Assembly (NCBI GenBank): GCA_964020155.1
Contig: OZ026547.1
Coordinates: forward strand, 5,554,509-5,618,508
Source: Chondrilla cf. caribensis
Taxonomy: Eukaryota > Porifera > Demospongiae > Chondrillida > Chondrillidae
Direction: 5' to 3'
DNA: 64,000 bases
Below the pieces are notes generated by a model. It was not told the DNA's origin. It worked only from the letters and a program-made list of their open reading frames with translations, and ran no database searches. This document shows, in pieces, positions 26,820 through 40,515 of the stretch. The position numbers were made by a program, and so were the translations under genes. Each line of letters starts with the position of its first letter. Position 1 is the first letter of the stretch.

Positions 26820-29800
26820 GATGCTGTGAAACCTGAACTGCCTAACAATTGAACAATAGGAGACTGAGGGTTGCCGTATCTACAACCACAGGGAATGTAA
26901 TGATTATCAACAAATTTACGAACATCAAAAATTATTGAAAAGAAATAGATGGAAATTACAATTAATTTTCCACTATTAGTAATGTAATTATAATCAGTTT
27001 AAGAACTGGTGAAAGCGGGCATATGATATATATTATTATTACGGGTACCCTACAAGTTGCAGTATGGCAACACTGCATAATATCCAAGATGATAAATAAT
27101 CAAATATACTGTCACAGTATCTTCAAGCCATAATTCATTGAAGTTTTTTATTAGAGATGCAACTATGCATGAAGTGCAAATCAACTACAAGGGACATAAG
27201 AATGTCATGTAAGCATGGTGAAGTTATAATTCAAGTCAGGATAGGTCACTGTGTCTATGAGTATTACCCATGAATAGTCTACAAATTCAGAATTTATGGC
27301 AACCAAGTACTATGCATGTTTCAGCAGTCTCCAAGGATTACTAACAAGGTATGTAATATCTTGTATCACTATTCTTAAATGGCCGCAAGTGTTTTTGAGA
27401 AAGAAATGATTCTATTCAATTCACAATAATTCAAGCTCTAACAACAACTCTAACTCAACTTGTATGATATATCAGTGTCTTGTCAAACAATCAGTTGCCG
27501 TCAAGATAAACTCGTGATCACAGTAATTATTGCCAACCAGTATAATAGGATATGGTGACGAAGACAATAGGCATTGTTACACAAAAAGTATACTTGACAT
27601 TTAACACAACTATTAATAGCAAGTACTATTAATAGAACCTACGTACATAACACACACCTACTAATTGGTAAGTGTATTTATGCTAGGTGTTAATCATGCA
27701 GCACATCTCAACTTCTCCTGTATGTTAATCAGGAAGGTGGACCAATTCGTGTTCCAGATTGTTATAATGTAACAACATGTCTTCATTCATTGATGGGTGG
27801 TGTGGCTGTAGATTCAACTTGTGGTCGTGGCATAAGATGGCTATAGTTCCTGTGCACCTGCCAGAAGTGGTTTGTATGATATACAAATGGGGAGTAATCA
27901 CTGGGTGGATCACATGTCAAGGATCGCTGTGGTACAAAGTAGCTTATATGCTGTTGTAGCTACGTGCAGAGACGTAGACCCATCAGTAACTCGGATGGAC
28001 TTTTCCCACACCACAGCAAAGGTGTAATCCTATAGGTGAGAATGGCTAGATACGGGTCTCAGAACTTGCTAAGAAGGCCTTTTTGACTGTTTTTACAGTG
28101 CACTCTGCTAATCTATTACTTTGTGTGTACCATGGGCTGCTCATCACATGTGTGAATTGGTATTCCTGTGCAAACTCTCATTTTCGCTGAGTTGTATTGA
28201 GGCCCATTGTTGCTGACTAGGATGACAGGGATTCCATGCCTCGAGAAAATGGCTTAAAGTGCTTTGATGATCATGGCTGATGTTGTGCTGTCAGTGAATG
28301 GACTTCGAAATAGCAAGAGAAGGAATTGACTACTAGGAAGTACGTCGCTCCATCGAACTCGAATAGGTTTGTGGTTATCTTTCCTATAAGGGAACTAGGC
28401 AGAAGTGTTGTAAGCATAGGCTGCTTCTGCACTTGATTCACTCTAGTGTACTCAGTGAAATTTGTACCAGTTGCTCCATTTGCTGTTTGACAACAGGCCA
28501 CCAGACTGCTTGTGTTATTCGTAGACTACATCGGGCGATTAATTGGTGACAGCTGTGAGACTTCTTTGGGGTCTCAATTCCTGCAGAATGAGAGGAATGA
28601 CAATACGGCGGACTCAGAGAAGTAACCATCATGTAGACTGAGTTCCGCCCCTAAATGGCCAGTGTAGCTGTAACTCCTCAGGTAACTTTAAATGTGGTCC
28701 TGCCATCCACTTTTGCAAAGTCCAATAAGCTTTGAGCAGATGTTGTCTCGTCGTTGTTCTCTCCTGTAGTTCTGGAGGCAATCCATGGATGCAGGTAGTG
28801 AAGATACAAACAGTTCGGTGTCTAACACTTCTGTGCTTTCAGTGTTGCTTACTGCCGGGAGTGGTGCTCAGGAGGGAGTAATGGCAGTGTGCAAAAGCTT
28901 CCCTGCAACATGATCAATAGAGCAGGTGAACTGCATGAGATGGAAACAAAAACAGAGAACACGAGTTGGTAGACAATCAAGGTTGGTTGCCACGAGCAAA
29001 GGAATCAAAGGCTTGTGGTCCATTTCCATACCTTTACCAATGATGTAGTGGGAGAATTTCTCGTAATAATAGTGATGGTGGTGATGAAGGTGATTGAAGT
29101 CGATGTACATGTATGGGAGAGGCTAATTCAGGAACTGCAATCAATGTCAAACATATAAAACCTTTCCTGGTATATTAATGCTGAATTTCACTTCTTAGTA
29201 ATTGTCCTCCCTGGGGAAAACATCACTTAAAAGTTCTGCATTCTCCAAGAAGTTCAGCTATGTTTAAAACCCAGAATGCTCCTCCAGATCATGTTACTGT
29301 CACAAAATTCGGATTATGTAGGCACCAATATGTAATTCACGTGACGGTGTCTCTCGCACATAATAAGCATAAGAAGAAGCGAATCTTTCTCAAAGAAAAC
29401 ATTTTAATAATAGACGATCTATAAAGGGTAGAAAAACGTTTGCTTCCTGCTAAAAATTCGTACAACTGATTTCATACATTTCAATGTCGCTGTTCATTAT
29501 GCGGATTACGTGTGACATGTCCACACTACCTGTGATTTAATTGTTTACATAACACCTTAACCACCAAATTTCAGTTGACGGCCTCGAATCTCATGTTATA
29601 CCTGCGTACAGGATATACTAAATTTCCTCCAGCAAATGTTCACCGAGGACAAATAAATGTTATGTGGACTTGAATACATGCTTTAGAGCAAATCATTCCA
29701 AAACAAGAAAACTATACACAAATATATAAAAAGCTGAATTAGATCCTCAAATATAATGATCAAATCACTATGTTGATGAATACAACTGTAACTGACAATC

Positions 29801-30260
29801 TAGACTGCAACACAGTGAAGTGTGCACATGTACAAACATCTTAACTTGCATTTCTCGTGGATCAATAATTGAAATCTCAAGAAATAACTAAACATAATGA
29901 GTACTATCCTCCAAAGACAAGCAATAAGAAATATTTTATTATAAAGTGTCCCATTATTATAAGTGTACTCAGAGAAATCTTAGATTATTGGGTATCAGGT
30001 ATCAGGTAGTCTTATTTCACCTTGGAAATCGTTAGGCATAGGTTACTTCAGAAAAGAAAAACAAAAGAAAATAGAAATGTACAAAAGTTCTTGAAAGTCA
30101 TAATTAAAATTGAAATTTGTCAAATGTATCAAATTCATGCAACAGTCGATAATAACAGGGGTCAAAATAATATTAAGAATAATAAATAAGGTGTCATAAA
30201 ATTAACATACACATGCAAACAATTGAAACCTAACATGGGTTAATAATATAAATATTGCTG
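26820..30260. repeat. Duplicated 3.4-kb spacer, copy 1
   Basis: From just past the stop of B, the sequence is nearly identical to 36,880-40,240 past D. It includes decayed C-terminal-domain sequence at about 27,150-27,220, Gypsy remnants on the minus strand, and a plus-strand segment at about 27,737-27,960 with a GG-rich Cys frame interrupted by TAG. It is a direct segmental duplication about 10.06 kb apart. No intact gene is seen. Confidence 0.85.
28170..29110 (-). pseudogene. Gypsy-type retrotransposon pol fragment (RNase H to integrase)
   Basis: Reading down the minus strand, 29,110-28,868 has an RNase H end (DHKPLIPLL and LPTRVLCFCFHLMQFTCSID with HVAGK). Near 28,520 is an integrase zinc-finger end (AVWWPVVKQQMEQLV), and at 28,440-28,271 the integrase core start (LFEFDGATYFLVVNSFSCYF). 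The order fits Ty3/Gypsy pol. Frame breaks separate the pieces, and no LTRs, gag or full reverse transcriptase remain. Confidence 0.7.
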
Positions 30261-30629
30261 ACAAAGAGAAACATCAAGTATAGTAGTACAAACAAGCAGT
30301 ACTGGGTAGTACATATCAAGCAAGAGTATAGTACAAGTATCCTTACAGAAAAGAAAACATTCATGCATTGGTTGTGAATTTGTCAAATAGGCGAAGGCAA
30401 TCGATGTTTGCTATCTCCAACAAACTAATCTGTGATGGCAGAAATCAGAGTCGGCAGTGCAGTCATTGTGCAGCCAATCATAATCCACGCACCACTCGGA
30501 TCTGAACGAGTGCTTCTAATTCTTGGTCCCAAATGTGTGAACTTGAAATTCGTAGCCCTTCGGCAGATGAAACTGCACAGGAACCTGTACAGAAGACTAG
30601 CTAGCATGCAATGAAGCAGAACTAATACT

Positions 30630-30706
30630 TGCAGCCATTTTTACCCATAGACAAGGACTTTTGCCTATGGTGGTTGCGCAATATTTCTATAAAAATGGCT
30701 GTTGCA
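30630..30706. repeat. Hairpin element
   Basis: GCAGCCATTTTTACCCATAG and the complementary CTATAAAAATGGCTGTTGC form arms around a centre that itself contains CCATAG/CTATGG. Present between spacer copy 1 and collagen C. Confidence 0.6.
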
Positions 30707-30956
30707 ATAAGAAGGTGCACGTGCGTAAGTGGAGCCAGGGGTGTCACTGCATAGCAATTTTCAGAAATTCTGTCATCTGACCCATGATCAGAACCATTTA
30801 GATTACATATAGCTGGTTAAGATTTGGTTAGTGCCCCCTTACCCCAAGTCAAAAACTTGCTTAAAACGTCTATCTTCCATTTATATAAAATCTGTCTCTC
30901 TGACTAACATTGGTCGGGCTCCTGCCAGACCTGCCGGACCAGTTCTGGTACCCCTG

Positions 30957-31280
30957 CACACGCACACACACACACACACACACATACACAAATCAATAAT
31001 ATTCCACAAACCATACACATTTCAATCAACTTGTTAACAGCAAAGCAGAATTTATAAGGATTCCACACTAATCAACTTGTGGGTGGCGTGGGGTTCTGAT
31101 GTTATTTCCCTTATCTGTCACTATCAATAGAAAGCACCAAACATACAATTATTCATTGAGCAGACCTAGAAATACACAATGAATATCATTAAATTTGGTC
31201 CTGTTCTCCAATGTCTGTTCTGTTGTGGTTACCACTAACTAGCACTAAAGAAGGTTTGAGTATCTATTGCAACTACAATT
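30957..31280 (+). promoter_or_regulatory. Altered promoter module of collagen C
   Basis: A short (CA)n lies at 30,957-30,988. The site that is TGTTTAC elsewhere reads TGTTAAC at about 31,032. CTCCAATG joins directly to TCTGTTCTG, so the roughly 12-bp ACTATAAACATC block carrying the TATA box in other copies is missing. Confidence 0.7.
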
Positions 31281-33587
31281 ATGGCTCCAAATGTTCAGGT
31301 CTTTGTACAAGTGGCTCTTTTCCTTTGTGTATTGACTACCAGTATGGGGGATATCACTTATTTGGAAAAGGCATTTTCACAACTTGAAAACAAAGTGAAT
31401 GTGCAACAAGAAGAAATCAAGTCACTTCACCACTTGGTAGAACAGTTGGAGAAGAGACTTGAACCACTTGAAGAGAAAGGTGATTTCCATTGATGAATTT
31501 CAATTGCAACCTACAGTCCTAATCTTCTTACCTGTTAGTCAGGACTATCCTCCTGTTGACTATAGAGTAAACTGGTTTACTTCATTGAATGATGTCACTC
31601 TATGTCGGTGAGTGGCAAGAAAGTCCACTCTAAAATAGAGAATAGCATATTCAGGAAACGTTTTAATGGAGAAACTCATTCCTAGCATCAAATTTTTTTT
31701 ATTCTTTATGAATTTAAGTTTAATGTACAGGTATAAATTACTTGGTGCAGCTATTAAAGAAGAAATTAGAACATGTGGAGCTGTCGTCCTCTTAGCAGAA
31801 TAAATAAATTGTAAATTTCATCAATATTACCAAACTCAGCACTTAAAACCGTTCCAAGATTCAATTCTCGACATCGGAGGCCAATAATTCATTTGGTGTC
31901 TCTTAATTGTAGATATGCGTAGATACATATCTTGCTACATACCTATACCTTCATTTGATGAAATAGAGCACATGATATTTGTACTCCATTCCTGGAGATA
32001 AGAGACAATGAGTTCATATCAATACTACTACTAATGACATCATATATGTACAGTAAATACATGTATCTACTAACCCTCTCATCTCCATGCTATTCAAACT
32101 TGTTCTTTTAAAAATACAATTACAAAATCTCCAAGACTCACAGAATAACAATCATTGTGAATATGGCATGGTACTGTTTGAAAATTTATCATCTGGAGAT
32201 CCGTCCGATAAAGTAAAATCATGATTAAAATCTTTCTTGCATGCTTTAGTAGACCTACAATGTGTATTTCATGATTTAAATCACCATCTATTTCTAGTAA
32301 TTCTTTGGTTATGGCAATTTAAAATTGCTGCTAATAAGTGTCTAGAGTACCTGAACCTTCAACAGCTTCAAAACACCAGAATTTATAAAATATATATTGG
32401 AGAATCTGCCCCCATTGTTGCAGGGAAATATAGGGTCCCATATTCTACCGTAGGGAGGGAAAATTTTGTGGAAGAAAATTTCACAAATTTGCACTGAAGA
32501 AGGCAGTTTTAATTTTGCGACTCGCTGCCTGTGATTGTGTGTTTTCTCACGTTCTACCTGTTCATTGACATCATAGTCGTTCACGTGTATCGTTAAATGG
32601 CTGATCACAGTGACAACGGTACTGTGGTGATTGGTAGGATCCTATGGCAGGAGGAACGTTTTTGATTCTACGTTCCGTGAGGGGATATCATATCTATAAG
32701 GAAATCTGCTCTCAGGGTAAATTTCATGCAAAAAAATGTTTGCACTTAAAATTTCATGAATTTGAGCCATTTGCGAAAATAGCAAAAATTTCTCCTTGCG
32801 AAACTTTTACCGCCCTACGGTATATTGAATTCCATTATTATTGAATACAGTATGCGCTAATCCATCTATCTAGTAATACTCGTGATTTTATAGACTCATT
32901 GTTTTAGTAATACTCGTGATTTTATAGACTCATTGTTTTTAAACAGATAAACTCCTGGAAAGAATTAGAAGACAAGTTGTTTGCAAGTGTCCACCTGGGC
33001 TAAAAGGTGCCCGAGGAACACCGGGACTGAATGGGATGAATGGAACAAAGGGTGAAAAGGGAGACACTGGACAACAAGGAATCAATGGAACAAAAGGTGA
33101 ACGAGGAGAAACAGGAAATCCTGGACAGAAAGGTGAACCAGGAGTGAAAGGGGACACAGGAGTGCCAGGACTAAATGGAACAAAAGGTGAACCAGGACTC
33201 AAAGGAGATCAAGGTCCAAGAGGAAACAAGGGAAAGCTAGGGAAACCAGGACTTAATGGAACGAAGGGAGATAAGGGAGAATATGGAGTTCAAGGATATA
33301 ATGGAACAAAAGGTGAATGTGGAGATAAAGGACAGAAAGGTGAACTAGGACAACCAGGAGATGTTGGACAGAAAGGTGAACCAGGACTGAAAGGAGACAC
33401 AGGAATTCCTGGAATTACTGGAACAAAAGGTGGAAGTGGAGAAAAAGGACAACCAGGGGGTATGGGACAGAAAGGTGAACCAGGACTCAAAGGAGCACAA
33501 GGACCACCAGGAGATAGAGGATTAAAAGGGTTGAAAGGAAGCAAAGGAGACAAAGGAGACACAGGAGACAAAGGACCACAGGGATGA
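31281..33587 (+). CDS. Short-chain collagen C
   Basis: Exons 31,281-31,479 and 32,947-33,587, predicted 279 residues. Signal peptide and coiled coil as in its siblings (start MAPNVQVF), then CKCPPG and about 65 Gly-X-Y triplets ending GDKGPQG, stop. Codons after the stop (TAKRINQW) match the region past the stop in G, so the helix ends early rather than with a Cys tail. The single intron is 1,467 bp and contains a 373-bp MITE plus a repeated TTTTATAGACTCATTGTTTT just before the acceptor. The coding region is intact even though its promoter lacks the TATA box, so it may be weakly or differently expressed. Confidence 0.85.
32446..32822. mobile_element. MITE with TA duplication and visible empty site
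   Basis: Element 32,448-32,820 (373 bp) has imperfect inverted ends CCGTAGGGAGGGAAAATTTT and (reversed) CCGTAGGGCGGTAAAAGTTT, with TA on both sides. Copies A, B, D, F and G read TTCTATATTGAATTCC uninterrupted at this place, so the insertion and its 2-bp duplication can be read directly. Confidence 0.92.
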
Positions 33588-33897
33588 ACTGCCAAACGGA
33601 TTAACCAATGGAGATCCAGGTTGCCGCATCTACAACCACAGGGAATGTAATGATTATCAACAAATTTACAAACGTCAGATTTAAAGTTAATAAAAAGAAA
33701 AAAATTAAGTTCTATAATTAATTTTCCACAATAATAATAATGTAATTATAGTCAGTTGAAGAGCTGGTGAAGGAGGTATAAGATATATATTATTATTATT
33801 GCTGATAACCTATAAGTTGCAGTTATGGCAACACTGCATAATATCTAAGTTGACAAAAACCAAATAACTCAAACCACAATTCAGTGGATTTTTTCAT

Positions 33898-33906
33898 ATA
33901 CACACA

Positions 33907-33974
<68 letters not shown>

Positions 33975-34221
33975 TGCACACTCAAGCACATACAAGCACA
34001 CACAAACACACGCATGCATGCACGCACACATGCACTAATGCATGAGCAAACACACAAACACACACATGCATACACACACACATATACACACACAAGCACA
34101 CAAAACACACGCATGCATATACACAAACATGCAGGTGCAAAAACACATGCATACACGCACACATGCATGCATGCACGAGCAAACACACACACATGCACTC
34201 ATGCACACACACATACACACA

Positions 34222-34262
<41 letters not shown>

Positions 34263-34272
34263 GCACTCATGC

Positions 34273-34308
<36 letters not shown>

Positions 34309-34354
34309 CACACACACACACACATGCCTACACGCACACATGCACGCATGCACG

Positions 34355-34404
<50 letters not shown>
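33898..34404. repeat. Complex (CA)n microsatellite, about 500 bp
   Basis: CA tracts mixed with ATGCATGCACG and GAGCAAACACAC blocks that repeat. It ends at the conserved module of collagen D. Confidence 0.95.
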
Positions 34405-34408
34405 AACT

Positions 34409-34669
34409 TGTTTACACCAAAGCAGAGTTTCTAAGGATTCCGCATTAATTGACTTGTGGGTGATATGGGCTTCTGATAACAATTCCCTTTATCTGAATCT
34501 CAATTGAAAACACCAGACATGCAGCTATTCATCGAGCATACCTAGAAATGCAATAATGAATATCATTAAAACTGATCACCTGCTCTCCAATGACTATAAA
34601 CATCCGGCTCTGTTGTGGTTACCACAAACTAGCACTGAGAAAGTTAGAGCATTGACTGGAACTAGAATT
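34409..34669 (+). promoter_or_regulatory. Promoter module of collagen D
   Basis: TGTTTAC at 34,409-34,415 immediately after the CA tract, and TATAAA at 34,595-34,600, 75 bp before the ATG. Confidence 0.7.
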
Positions 34670-36865
34670 ATGGCTCTAAGCATTCAGAACTTTCTACAAG
34701 TGGAACTCTTGCTTTGTGTATTGACTACCAGTATGGGGAGTATTATTAATTTGGAAAAGGCATTATCACAACTTGAAAACAAAGTGAATGTGCAACAAGA
34801 AGAAATCAAGTCACTTCACCACTTGGTAGAACAGTTGGAGAAGAGACTAGAACCACTTGAAGAGAAAGGTGATTTCCATTGATGAGGTTCAATTACAACC
34901 TACAGTCCTAATCTTCTTACCTGTTAGTCAGGACTATCCTCCTATGGACTATAGAGTTAATGGATTTACTTCATTGTATGATGTCACTCTATGTCAGTGA
35001 GTGGCAAGAAAGTACACTCTAAAATAGATATTAGCACAATGAATAAATGTATTAATGGAGAAACTCATTCCAAGCATTAAATTTTATTTATTCTCTATGA
35101 TTTTAAGTTGAATGTTATGAAGGTATAAATTACTTGGTGCAGGTTTTAAAGAAGGAACATGCGGAGCTGTCATCCCCTTAAATTGGCAAAATAAATAGAT
35201 TGTTAGTTAAAATAAATTTTCATCTTCATCTTTCACTGAAAATATTACCAAACTCAGCACTTAAAACCGTTCCAAGATTCAATTCTCGACATCGGAGGCC
35301 TGTAAATTATTTGGTGTCTCTTAATTGTAGATATGCGTAGATACATATCTTGCTACATACCTATACCTTCATTTGATGAAATAGAGCACATGATATTTGT
35401 ACTCCATTCCTGGAGATAAGAGACAATGAGTTCATATCAATACTACTACTAATGACATCATATATGTACAGTAAATACATGTACCTACTAACCCTCTCAT
35501 CTCCATGCTATTCAAAATTGTTTTTTTTTAATACAATTACAAAATCTCCGAGACTCACAGAATAACAATCATTTCGAATATGGCATGATACTGTTTGAAA
35601 ATTTATCATCTGGAGAATTGTCCAATAAAGTCAAATCATGAATAAAACCTTTCTTGCATGCACTAGCTTTAGTAGACCTACAATGTGTATTTCATGATTT
35701 AAATCACCATCTATTTCTAGTAATCCTTTGGTTATGGCAATTTAAAATTGCAGCTCATAAGTGTCTAGAGTACCTGAACCTTCAATAGCTTCAAAACACC
35801 AGAATTTATAAAATATATATTGGAGAATCTGTCCCCATTGTTGCAGGGAAATATAGGGACCCATATTCTATATTGAATTCCATTATTATTGAATACAGTA
35901 TGTGCTAATCCATCTAGTATGCTTTGTTCCATTATTATTGAATAGAATATGTGCTTATGTATCATGCTTTGTTGCTACTTAGTAATACAGGGATTTTATA
36001 GACTCATTGTTTTTAAACAGATAAACTCCTGGAAAGAATTAGAAGACAAGTTGTTTGCAATTGTACACCTGGACTAAAAGGTGCCAGAGGAACACCGGGA
36101 CTGAATGGGATGAATGGAACGAAGGGTGAAAAGGGAGACCCAGGGATACAAGGAATCAATGGAACAAAAGGTGAACGAGGAGAAATAGGACAAAAAGGAA
36201 ATGGTGGACAGAAAGGTGAACCAGGATCTCAAGGACCCCAAGGACCACAAGGAATCAATGGAACAAAAGGTGAACGAGGAGAAACAGGACAACCAGGAAA
36301 TCCTGGACAGAAAGGTGAACTAGGACTGAAAGGGAACACAGGAGTGCCAGGAAATAATGGAACAAAAGGTGAACCAGGAGAAAGAGGAGAGCAAGGTCCA
36401 AGAGGAAACAAGGGAAAGCTAGGGAAACCAGGACCACAGGGACGTAATGGAACGAAGGGAGAAAAGGGAGAACAAGGAGTTCAAGGATATAACGGTACAA
36501 AAGGTGAAATAGGACTCCAAGGACCCCTAGGACGACAAGGACCAAAAGGCCAACACGGTGTCGGAGGAACAAAAGGAGCATCAGGGGACATAGGACCCCT
36601 AGGACCCCAAGGACCACAAGGAGCACAAGGACCCGAAGGAGCTAGAGGATCACAAGGACCAAAAGGTGACAAAGGAGACAAAGGAGACAAAGGACCACAA
36701 GGACAACAAGGATATAAAGGATCACAAGGACCAAAAGGAGATATAGGACCAAAAGGGTCACAAGGACCAAAAGGAGATGTAGTATCACAAGGATCAAAAG
36801 GTGACAAAGGAGACAAAGGTGACAAAGGACGAGAAGGAAATATAGAACAAAAAGGATCAAACTGA
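34670..36865 (+). CDS. Short-chain collagen D
   Basis: Exons 34,670-34,868 and 36,021-36,865, predicted 347 residues. Start [21 protein letters not shown] precedes the helix. The helix has about 85 triplets, including [19 protein letters not shown], which is shared with F and marks the two as close relatives, and a distal [13 protein letters not shown] block like B. It ends [10 protein letters not shown], stop. After the stop, GATAGAGGACCC and CGCTGTGAAACC are still recognisable, so the ancestral tail (GDRGP...CET) has been cut off by a substitution to TGA. Upstream and downstream flanks pair with those of B. Confidence 0.88.
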
Positions 36866-36879
36866 GATAGAGGACCCTA

Positions 36880-39800
36880 AAGACGCTGTGAAACCTGAAC
36901 TGTCTAACAATTGAACAATAGGAGATTGAGGGTTGCCGTATCTACAACCACAGGGAATTAATGATTATCAACAAATTTACGAACATCTAAAATTATTGAA
37001 AAGAAATAGATGGAAATTACAATTAATTTTCCACTATTAGTAATGTAATAAAATCAGTTTAAGAACTGGCGAAAGCGGGCATATGATATATATTATTATT
37101 ACGGGTACCCTACAAGTTGCAGTATGGCAACACTGCATAATATCCAAGATGATAAATAATCAAATATACTGTCACAGTATCTTCAAGCCATAATTCATTG
37201 AAGTTTTTTATTAGAGATGCAACTATGCATGAAGTGCAAATCAACTACAAGGGACATAAGAATGTCATGTAAGCATGGTGAAGTTATAATTCAAGTCAGG
37301 ATAGGTCACTGTGTCTATGAGTAGTACCCATGAACAGTCTACAAATTCAGAATTTATGGCAAGCAAGTACTATGCATGTTTCAGCAGTCTCCAAGGATTA
37401 CTAACAAGGTATGTAATATCTTGTTACAGTATCACTATTCTTAAATGGCCGCAAGTGTTTTTGAGAAGGAAATAATTCTATTTAATTCCCAATAATTCAA
37501 GCTCTAACAACAACTTTAACTCAACTTGTATGATATATCAGTGTCTTGTCAAACAATCAGTTGCCGTCAAGATAAACTCGTGATCAGAGTAATTATTACC
37601 AACCAGTATAATAGCATACGGTGACGAAGAAAATAGGCATTGTTACACAAAAAGTATACTTGACATTCAACACAACTATTAATAGCAAAGTACTATTAAT
37701 AGAACCTACGTACATAACACACACCGACTAATTAGTAAGTGTATCTTTACACACATCTCAACTTCTCCTGTATGTTAATCTGGAAGGTGGACCAATTCGT
37801 GTTCCAGATTGTTATAATGTAACAACATGTCTTCATTCATTGATGGGTGGTGTTGCTGTAGATTCAACTTGTGGTCGTGGCATAAGATGGCTGTAGTTCC
37901 TGTGCACCTGCCAGAAGTGGTTTGTACGATATACAAATGGGGAGTATTCACTGGGTGGATCACATGTCAAGGATCGCTGTGGTACAAAGTAGCTTATATG
38001 CTGTTGTAGCTACATGCAGAGACGTAGACCCATCAGTAACTCGGATGGACTTTTCCCACACCACGGCAAAGGTGTAATCCTATAGGTGAGAATGGCTAGA
38101 TACAGGTCTCAGAAGTTGCTAAGAAGGCCTTTTTGACTGTTTTTACAGTGCACTCTGCTAAACTATTACTTTGTGTGTATCGTGGGCTGCTCATCACATG
38201 TGTGAATTGGTATTCCTGTGCAAACTCTCTCATTTCCACTGGGTTGCATTGGGGCCCATTGTTGCTGACTAGGGTGACAGGGATTCCATGCCTCGAGAAA
38301 ATTGCTTAAATTAAGTGCTTTGATGATCATGGCTGATGATGTGCTGTCAGTGAATGGACTTTGAAATAGCAAGAGAAGGAATTGACTACTAGGAGGTACG
38401 TTGCTCCATCAAACTCGAATAGGTTTGTGGTTATCTTTCCTATAAGGGAACTAGGCAGAAGTGTTGTAAGCATAGGCTGCTTCTGCACTTGACTCACTCT
38501 AGTGTACTCAGGGCAATTTGTACCAGTTGCTCCATTTGCTGTTTGACACCAGGCCACCAGACTGCTGGTGTTATTCGTAGACTACATCGGGCGATTCCTT
38601 GGTGACCGCTGTGAGACTTCTTTGGGGTCTCTTCCTGCAGAATGAGAGGAATGACAATACGGCGGACTCAGAGAAGTAACCATCATGTAGACTGAGTTCC
38701 GCCCCTAAATGGCCAGTGTAGCTGTAACTCCTCAGGTAACTTTAAATGTGGTCCTGCCATCCACTTTTGCAAAGTCCAATAAGCTTTGAGCAGATGTTGT
38801 CTCGTCGTTGTTCTCTCCTGTAGTTCTGGAGGCAATCCATGGATGCAGGTAGTGAAGATACAAACAGTTTGGTGTCTAACACTTCTGTGCTTTCAGTGTT
38901 GCTTACTGCCGGGAGTGGTGCTCAGGAGGGAGTAATGACAGTGTGCAAAGCTTCCCTGCAACATGATCAATAGATCAGGTGAACTTTATAAAATGGAGAC
39001 AAAAACAGAGAACACGAGGTGGTAGACAATCAAGGCTGGTTGCCACAAGCAAAGGAATCAAAGGCTTGTGGTCCGTTTCCATACATTTACCAATGATGTA
39101 GTGGGAGAATTTCTCGTAATAATAGTGATGGTGGTGATGAAAGCAATTGAAGTAGATGTACATGTATGGGAGAGGCTAATACAGGAGCTGTGATCAATAT
39201 CAAATATGAAACCTTCCTGGTATATTAATGCTGAATTTCACTTAGTAATTGTCCCCCCTGGGGGTAAAACATCACTTAAAAATTCCACATTCTCCGAGAA
39301 GTTAAGCTATGTTTAAAACCTAGAATGCTCCTCCAGATCACATTACTGTCACGAGATTCGGATTATGTAGGCACCAATATGTAATTCATGCGACGGTGTC
39401 TCTCACACATAATAAGCATAAGAAACAAATCTTTCTCAAAGAAAACATTTTAATAATAGGCGATCTATAAAGGGTAGAAAACCGTTTGCTTCCTGCTATG
39501 AATTCGTCCAACTGATTTCATACATTTCAATGTCGCTGTTCATCATGCGGATTACGTGTGACTTGCCCACACAACCTGTGATTTAATTGTTTACATAACA
39601 CCTTTACATAACACCTTAACCACCAAATTTCAGTTGACGGCCTCGAATCTCACATGTTATACCTGCGTACAGGATATACTAAATTTCCTCCAGCAAATGT
39701 TCACCGAGGACAAATAAATGTTATGTCGACTTGAATACATGCTTTAGAGCAAATCATCCCAAAACAAGAAAACTACACACAAACATATAAAAAGCTGAAT

Positions 39801-40240
39801 TAGATAATCGAATATAATGAACAAATCACTATGTTGATGAATACAACTTTAACTGACAATCTAGACTGCAACACAGTGAAGTGTACACATATACAAACAT
39901 CTCAACTTGCATTTCTCGTGGATCAATAATTGAAATTAGGGTCTCAAGAAATAACTAAACATAATGAGTACTATCCTCCAAAGACAAGCAATAAGATCAA
40001 TTTTATTATAAAGTGTCCCGTTATTATAAGCGTACTCAGAGAAATCTTAGATTATCAGGTATTAGGTATCAGGTATCAGATAGTCTTATTTCACCTGGGG
40101 AATCGTTAGGCATAGGCCAATAAGAACAGGGTCAAAATAATATTAAGAATAATATAGAAGGTGTCATAAAATTAACATACACATGCAAACATTTGAAACC
40201 TAACATGGGTTAATAATATAAATATTGCCGACAAAGAGAA
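36880..40240. repeat. Duplicated 3.4-kb spacer, copy 2
   Basis: Direct repeat of 26,820-30,260 with scattered substitutions and small indels; the segment corresponding to about 30,035-30,160 is missing here. The match stops near 40,240, where a LINE-like fragment begins. Confidence 0.85.
38180..39163 (-). pseudogene. Gypsy-type pol fragment, copy 2
   Basis: Same RNase H (DHKPLIPLL, near 39,070) and integrase (LFEFDGATYLLVVNSFSCYF, near 38,400) pieces as in copy 1, carried by the segmental duplication. Different indels show independent decay since duplication. Confidence 0.7.
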
Positions 40241-40261
40241 AAATAACTATTGAAGTCTGTA

Positions 40262-40515
40262 GTGTATCTGATGTTATGTGGAAGGGATTGCCACAGTGCT
40301 GCACCCATGAAGCTGGAAGGAGGATTGGTTTGGAGGAAGGATGAGTTGGGAAGAAGTGGAGCAGGTGTTGTAGTTGGAAGAAGGCAAAGAGAAATAGTCA
40401 GATAGCTAAGGAGTGGATTTGGAAGAAGTACATTTAAACATGATAAGGGAAAGGTGAAACTTTCTCCTCGAAGCCAGAGTGGATATACCTAGTTCCCTAC
40501 AAGCAACAGACGGTG
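40262..40515 (-). pseudogene. LINE-like 3' coding fragment
   Basis: The minus strand reads ELGISTLASRRKFHLSLIMF, then YNTCSTSSQLILPPNQSSF and GCSTVAIPST. From memory this resembles the C-terminus of CR1/L2-type retrotransposon ORF2 (HYNTRS...LPxxKSFxxxGAxLWNSLP). It contains stops and indels. It sits where promoter and exon 1 of collagen E would be expected. Confidence 0.6.

Noticed and set aside
30425..30614. Overlapping 60-codon frames on both strands
   Set aside because: Both are short, with no domain and no splice context; likely chance.
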